Under the pieces are notes generated by a model, which had not been told where the DNA came from, did not search any database, and worked only from the letters and a program-made list of their open reading frames with translations. From assembly GCA_001805205.1 (NCBI GenBank), contig MHER01000031.1, positions 1 to 9,253 on the forward strand: a DNA stretch of 9,253 nt, written 5' to 3'. Source of the stretch: Nitrospirae bacterium RIFCSPLOW2_12_42_9. Lineage in GTDB: Bacteria; Nitrospirota; 9FT-COMBO-42-15; HDB-SIOI813. Each line of letters starts with the position of its first letter. Position 1 is the first letter of the stretch. Made by a program: the position numbers and the translations under genes. Shown here one piece after another: positions 7,216 through 9,253 of the stretch.

Positions 7216-7762
7216 GTCAGAGTTCTATTCACATTAAATCATCCCATTTTGGATGTCGACTATACCGTGTCCATAATAAATTGTTCAATACAAGTAATCC
7301 TCCGTGTGCGGATGATAAAGCCCAGAAAAAAAACACTCCAACCATAACTCCAATAACGCTACTTAGAATATTCCAGGCTACTCCTGATGTATTTACAAAT
7401 TCAGATGATTGAGCACTCAAGTATGCATATTTTAGAAGTGAAGCTGAAAGAAGAATAAGAGCACCATGAAAAAATCTTTCACCTGAATAAGTAAATTGGT
7501 CACTAACTTCTGTAGAACCGGTAATTGCCCTAGCACAAGAGAATGACAATGCGGTAAGAGTAGCTGTAATAGCAAATGCGGTGTTTGTAATTGATGTTGT
7601 ATCTTCTTGAAGGTTGGCAAATACAACAACCGTCCAGTAGAAACCTATAATTAACAGAAGAAGTATAGAGACGCGGGCAAACAAAAAGTACGTTATATTT
7701 ACCCAGCCACCCCATATATTTTTCACAATTGACATTATAAATGTACTTTCATTGACAACTAA
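7153..7762 (-). mobile_element. Gene cassette B: membrane protein cassette
   Basis: A 610-bp unit with one gene and attC-B at its 3' end. The 5' core GTTAGTT (7757-7763) and 3' R'' AACTAAC (7209-7215) are perfect complements. The gene begins 22 nt after the core. Confidence 0.8.
7229..7735 (-). CDS. Four-helix integral membrane protein of unknown function (cassette B)
   Basis: I do not recognise a family for this 168-residue protein. Four hydrophobic segments are visible, at about residues 18-40, 50-71, 89-107 and 121-141. A polar hinge (STEVSDQFTYSGERFFHG, 74-91) lies between the second and third. The C-terminal tail (NNLLWTRYSRHPKWDDLM) is basic then acidic. There is no cleavable signal peptide; the first segment is preceded by a short lysine-containing N-terminus. 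The ATG is 22 nt after the cassette core, with no strong Shine-Dalgarno. The protein is the only gene of its cassette and the stop lies 13 nt before attC-B. Cassette proteins of this size often have no known homologue. Nothing in the sequence supports a specific role. Confidence 0.75.
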   Translation of the reverse strand: MSIVKNIWGGWVNITYFLFARVSILLLLIIGFYWTVVVFANLQEDTTSITNTAFAITATLTALSFSCARAITGSTEVSDQFTYSGERFFHGALILLSASLLKYAYLSAQSSEFVNTSGVAWNILSSVIGVMVGVFFFWALSSAHGGLLVLNNLLWTRYSRHPKWDDLM

Positions 7763-7816
7763 CGCCCAAACTAAGCGGCGGTGCTTTTTACCGTCCGCTG
7801 AAGTGACTTGTTATAT
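7757..7816 (-). other. attC-C recombination site (60 bp)
   Basis: The most canonical of the four. On the minus strand R'' is ATATAAC (7810-7816), 13 nt after a TAA stop, and the 3' part reads GGGCGTTAGTT, ending in the core GTTAGTT (7757-7763). The arms ACTTCAGCGG and CCGCTTAGT pair with one extra base on the R'' arm, as in classical attC sites. An inner CGG/CCG stem closes a small A-rich loop. The R'' is 6/7 complementary to the cassette's 5' core (8301-8307). Confidence 0.9.
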
Positions 7817-7829
7817 GTACAAGTTTTCC

Positions 7830-8282
7830 TTATTGAATTGAAGCAATTTGCTCTTGTGCTTTCTTGCGAAACTGCATAGGCGCTTCAATTTTATGAAAAG
7901 GGTTGCTTGTTCCACCTGTGCCTTTTATCAAGATGGTTCCGTAATTAAATATTCTCCCTAATATCCCTTGATTTACCTGTATGCCTTCAACCTTCGTCAA
8001 GAGAGTCTCGAGAGAATTTCGTCTGATAAAGCCAACTTTGATTAAGACCCTCTTGTTAGTTATTCCAAATTCCGAAGTCTTGAAAGAAATGAAAGCTGAA
8101 ACTGCCCATACAATCGCAATTAAGAAGAACAGGATCCCAACTGGTGCAATGTTCTTCCCGGCTGCGAAAAATATAAAGGCAATGATGGTAAAGGCAATCG
8201 GCCCGAGAAAAAGAATCCAGTGCAATTTTGTGCGGTAAATAATTTGCTCTCCATTCATAAGATTCTCATCAATGTACCCCAT
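7830..8282 (-). CDS. Bacterial PH-domain (YdbT/DUF304-type) membrane protein (cassette C)
   Basis: From the ATG at 8282 this is a 150-residue protein. It starts MGYIDENLMNGEQIIYRTKLHW, the usual opening of bacterial PH-domain (bPH2) proteins. Two membrane helices follow at about 23-41 and 47-69, then a PH-like beta domain containing TSEFGITNKRVLIKVGFIRR (70-89), LTKVEGIQVNQGILGRIFNYGTILIKG and a C-terminal amphipathic helix. The domain would face the cytoplasm; its ligand and role are unknown. The start is decided by AGGAGG at 8289-8294 with 6-nt spacing. A longer reading to 8348 would begin inside attC-D and is rejected. The stop lies 13 nt before attC-C. This fold is common in chromosomes, so its capture as a cassette suggests a stress or envelope function, but that is a guess. 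Confidence 0.85.
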   Translation of the reverse strand: MGYIDENLMNGEQIIYRTKLHWILFLGPIAFTIIAFIFFAAGKNIAPVGILFFLIAIVWAVSAFISFKTSEFGITNKRVLIKVGFIRRNSLETLLTKVEGIQVNQGILGRIFNYGTILIKGTGGTSNPFHKIEAPMQFRKKAQEQIASIQ

Positions 8283-8288
8283 ATTGTT

Positions 8289-8294
8289 CCTCCT
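8289..8294 (-). promoter_or_regulatory. Shine-Dalgarno fixing the PH-domain protein start
   Basis: AGGAGG on the minus strand, 6 nt before the ATG at 8282 and 7 nt inside the cassette core at 8301-8307. It shows that the gene begins after the cassette boundary and not inside the attC. Confidence 0.88.
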
Positions 8295-8300
8295 TTTTTC

Positions 8301-8372
8301 AGATAACGCCGGGCATGAGTGGTTGAGGAAAGCGCCAGCTTTTCTCAATCCATCTCAATGCCCTTGTTCGGT
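8301..8372 (-). other. attC-D recombination site (72 bp)
   Basis: On the minus strand it runs from R'' ACCGAAC (8366-8372), 2 nt after the stop codon, to GTTATCT (8301-8307), preceded by GCCCGGC. The arms form a long hairpin: GGGCATTGAGATGGATTGAG against CTCAACCACTCATGCCC, which pair except for three extra bases, all on the R'' arm, then AAAGC/GCTTT near the loop. Extrahelical bases confined to one arm are a hallmark of attC. R'' is a perfect complement of the cassette's 5' core at 9075-9081. Confidence 0.85.
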
Positions 8373-9080
8373 ATTTAACATTGAATTGCGTTTCGATATA
8401 TGCACACTCCTTGCAGGATGCACTTAACGATAAGCAAAATAAGTGCTATAGTCCAAACCCAGATTATGCCTCTTGCAATTCCCTTTTCGAAGGCGATCAT
8501 CCCACCCCCGACTCTCTTGAGTCCATGGATCCCGGCCACTTCCGTATCAGGATCGGGGTAATCCTCTTCGCTCCAATGAAAGTGCGTGATGTGGCGTTCA
8601 CCCTCCGTCCGTACTGATGTCCCTGCGGGGATTCTAAGCTTCGTGCGCAAGGGACCGAAGACATGCGCCTCAAGGGTAAAATATCGGAGCGGTACACCCA
8701 ATTCAACGAGTCTTGATTCTAAATTTCTAAGCGTACGTCGACAGAACTCCATATATTGGTTCTGCTTCTCATTTAGGGAAGACCAGTGCCACGCAGAAAA
8801 GATGCCAAGTATGGCTATACCCATCAGGATAACAACCTCATACCACGATACTGATTTTACAGGAACAAATCGAAGTGCGGCAGTGAGCAAAGCGACTTGA
8901 ATTACAACCATTAATACTTGAACTCTTTTAAAGTAGTTGTCATTTTGTAATTTGAATAGATCCAACTGAATTCGGTAGGCATCCTGGATGCTGTTCCCTT
9001 CGGCACCCAGGGCTTCTTGGTCAACAGTATTTCCTTTCGTTTCCTGCGTTGTCATTGCATGACCTCTCTTCCACACCGAA
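8307..9080 (-). mobile_element. Gene cassette D: membrane protein cassette
   Basis: A 774-bp unit from the core at 9075-9081 to the core at 8301-8307. Its 5' core GTTCGGT and R'' ACCGAAC are perfect complements. The gene starts 20 nt after the core, like its neighbours (15-22 nt). Confidence 0.75.
8375..9055 (-). CDS. Membrane protein of unknown function (cassette D)
   Basis: From the ATG at 9055 the protein has 226 residues. A polar N-terminus with SIQDAYRIQLDLFKLQNDNYFKR (22-44) looks helical and leads into two adjacent membrane segments (about 44-64 and 71-91). A soluble central region (95-185) follows, with an arginine-rich helix (CRRTLRNLESRLVELG) and an acidic HWSEEDYPDPD stretch. A third hydrophobic segment spans 193-214, near a short cysteine-containing tail. 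I do not recognise the family with confidence. The ATG at 9055 follows AGAGAGG at 7-nt spacing and lies 20 nt after the cassette core. A longer reading starting at 9109 would cross the cassette boundary, so I prefer the shorter one. The stop lies 2 nt before attC-D. Function unknown; any defence or envelope role would be speculation. Confidence 0.78.
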   Translation of the reverse strand: MTTQETKGNTVDQEALGAEGNSIQDAYRIQLDLFKLQNDNYFKRVQVLMVVIQVALLTAALRFVPVKSVSWYEVVILMGIAILGIFSAWHWSSLNEKQNQYMEFCRRTLRNLESRLVELGVPLRYFTLEAHVFGPLRTKLRIPAGTSVRTEGERHITHFHWSEEDYPDPDTEVAGIHGLKRVGGGMIAFEKGIARGIIWVWTIALILLIVKCILQGVCIYRNAIQC

Positions 9081-9081
9081 C
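9075..9081 (-). other. 5' cassette core site (R') of cassette D; possible attI or attC junction
   Basis: GTTCGGT on the minus strand (6/7 to GTTRRRY) sits 20 nt before the cassette D start codon and is a perfect complement of that cassette's R'' at 8366-8372. The sequence to its right shows no attC-like paired arms, so the adjoining half could be attI rather than another attC. Confidence 0.6.
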
Positions 9082-9166
9082 TATTAAGTAAACTGCAAAA
9101 GCATTCCACTTTCCGGCAGCCTATCTCGTACTACTTCTACAACGGTTTAATTGAGAAATCTATCGA

Positions 9167-9196
9167 ATTATCCATTATTTGCTCTGATGTTGTCAA
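9167..9196 (-). promoter_or_regulatory. Strong sigma70-type promoter pointing into the cassette array (candidate Pc)
   Basis: On the minus strand there is a perfect -35 box TTGACA (9191-9196), an 18-nt spacer and the -10 box GATAAT (9167-9172, 5/6). The expected start is near 9160, about 80 nt upstream of the first cassette core and 105 nt upstream of the first start codon. The rest of 9082-9253 shows no gene I can support. Placement just before the first visible cassette is where integrons carry their common promoter Pc, but it could also be internal to another element. Confidence 0.6.
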
Positions 9197-9253
9197 TCTT
9201 ATCCTCTCCGAACTATACGGCTATTACGGCAACCTATCCCCCTACTGGCCCGC

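Larger units (their letters stand above)
7763..8306 (-). mobile_element. Gene cassette C: PH-domain membrane protein cassette
   Basis: A 544-bp unit between cores 8301-8307 and 7757-7763, with one gene and attC-C. Its 5' core GTTATCT and its R'' ATATAAC are complementary at 6 of 7 positions. Confidence 0.8.
4400..9081 (-). mobile_element. Integron gene-cassette array (four intact cassettes plus a truncated one)
   Basis: Four intact cassettes lie in the same orientation, each made of a 15-22 nt leader, one or two genes, and an attC-like site starting 2-13 nt after the stop codon. Cassette boundaries (G|TTRRRY-type cores) are near 9081, 8307, 7763, 7153 and 4552, giving cassettes of about 774, 544, 610 and 2601 bp. 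Each cassette's 5' core is complementary to the R'' core of its own attC: 9075-9081 with 8366-8372 (7/7), 8301-8307 with 7810-7816 (6/7), 7757-7763 with 7209-7215 (7/7), and 7147-7153 with 4596-4602 (7/7). Such pairing arises because the circular cassette reforms attC from its two ends. The attI-proximal end should lie to the right. No integrase gene is visible, so it could be an integrase-less cluster. The left limit at ~4400 is approximate. Confidence 0.85.

Noticed and set aside
8283..8348. 22-codon N-terminal extension of the PH-domain protein.
   Set aside because: It starts inside attC-D and crosses the cassette boundary, while AGGAGG with ideal spacing marks the ATG at 8282.
9056..9109. 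18-codon N-terminal extension of the cassette D protein.
   Set aside because: It crosses the cassette core at 9075-9081, and AGAGAGG precedes the ATG at 9055.
9114..9240. Imperfect direct repeat cggcagcctatctc (9114-9127) and cggcaacctatccc (9227-9240), considered as integrase direct repeats of attI.
   Set aside because: Only 12 of 14 bases match, and the 113-bp spacing does not fit integrase-binding repeats next to a core site.
9063..9253. Open reading frame on the plus strand running off the right edge (contains YYFYNGLIEKSIELS).
   Set aside because: It has no ATG, GTG or TTG in frame, no ribosome site, and lies opposite a strong promoter and the cassette D leader. It does not resemble an integrase. 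It could be a gene fragment, but I cannot support it.
1..9253. CRISPR arrays, tRNA or rRNA genes, insertion-sequence transposases.
   Set aside because: No regularly spaced repeats, no cloverleaf or rRNA-like segment and no transposase-like protein were seen on either strand.

Overview
The window comes from a bacterial chromosome. The left part looks like an anaerobe, possibly Nitrospirota or a deltaproteobacterial lineage. That placement is an inference from a two-subunit iron-sulfur fumarase, an LDH-like malate dehydrogenase and a Re-citrate-synthase-like protein lying together, plus a palindromic repeat pair. No rRNA or other phylogenetic marker is present, so it is tentative. Every convincing gene lies on the minus strand.

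Region 1 (1-65) holds two inverted copies of a palindrome just after the end of an operon. Region 2 (78-4344) is a four-gene TCA-type operon. Read on the minus strand it runs Re-citrate-synthase-like protein with a C-terminal Cache domain, malate dehydrogenase, fumarase alpha, fumarase beta. Junctions are tight: a stop codon inside the next Shine-Dalgarno, a 2-nt gap, and an ATGA overlap. Together the enzymes would interconvert fumarate, malate and oxaloacetate and condense oxaloacetate with acetyl-CoA.

Region 3 (about 4400-9081) is the main discovery: an integron gene-cassette array that gene calling alone does not show. After each minus-strand gene or gene pair there is a 57-72 bp attC-like site (4546-4602, 7147-7215, 7757-7816, 8301-8372). 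The 7-base core at the 5' start of each cassette is complementary to the R'' core at its own 3' end: 7/7 in three cassettes and 6/7 in the fourth. This is what reconstituting attC on a circular cassette predicts. The cassettes encode, in array order from the right: (D) a membrane protein of unknown function; (C) a small bacterial-PH-domain membrane protein; (B) a four-helix membrane protein of unknown function; (A) a complete BsuBI/PstI-type restriction-modification pair; (E) the first ~35 codons of a further cassette gene, cut off where the array meets the TCA operon.

Region 4 (9082-9253) has no gene I can support. It holds a strong sigma70-like promoter (TTGACA-18-GATAAT) pointing into the array. 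It could be the array promoter beside attI, in which case an integrase gene may lie just outside the window. No integrase is visible inside it, so the array could also be an integrase-less attC cluster (CALIN).
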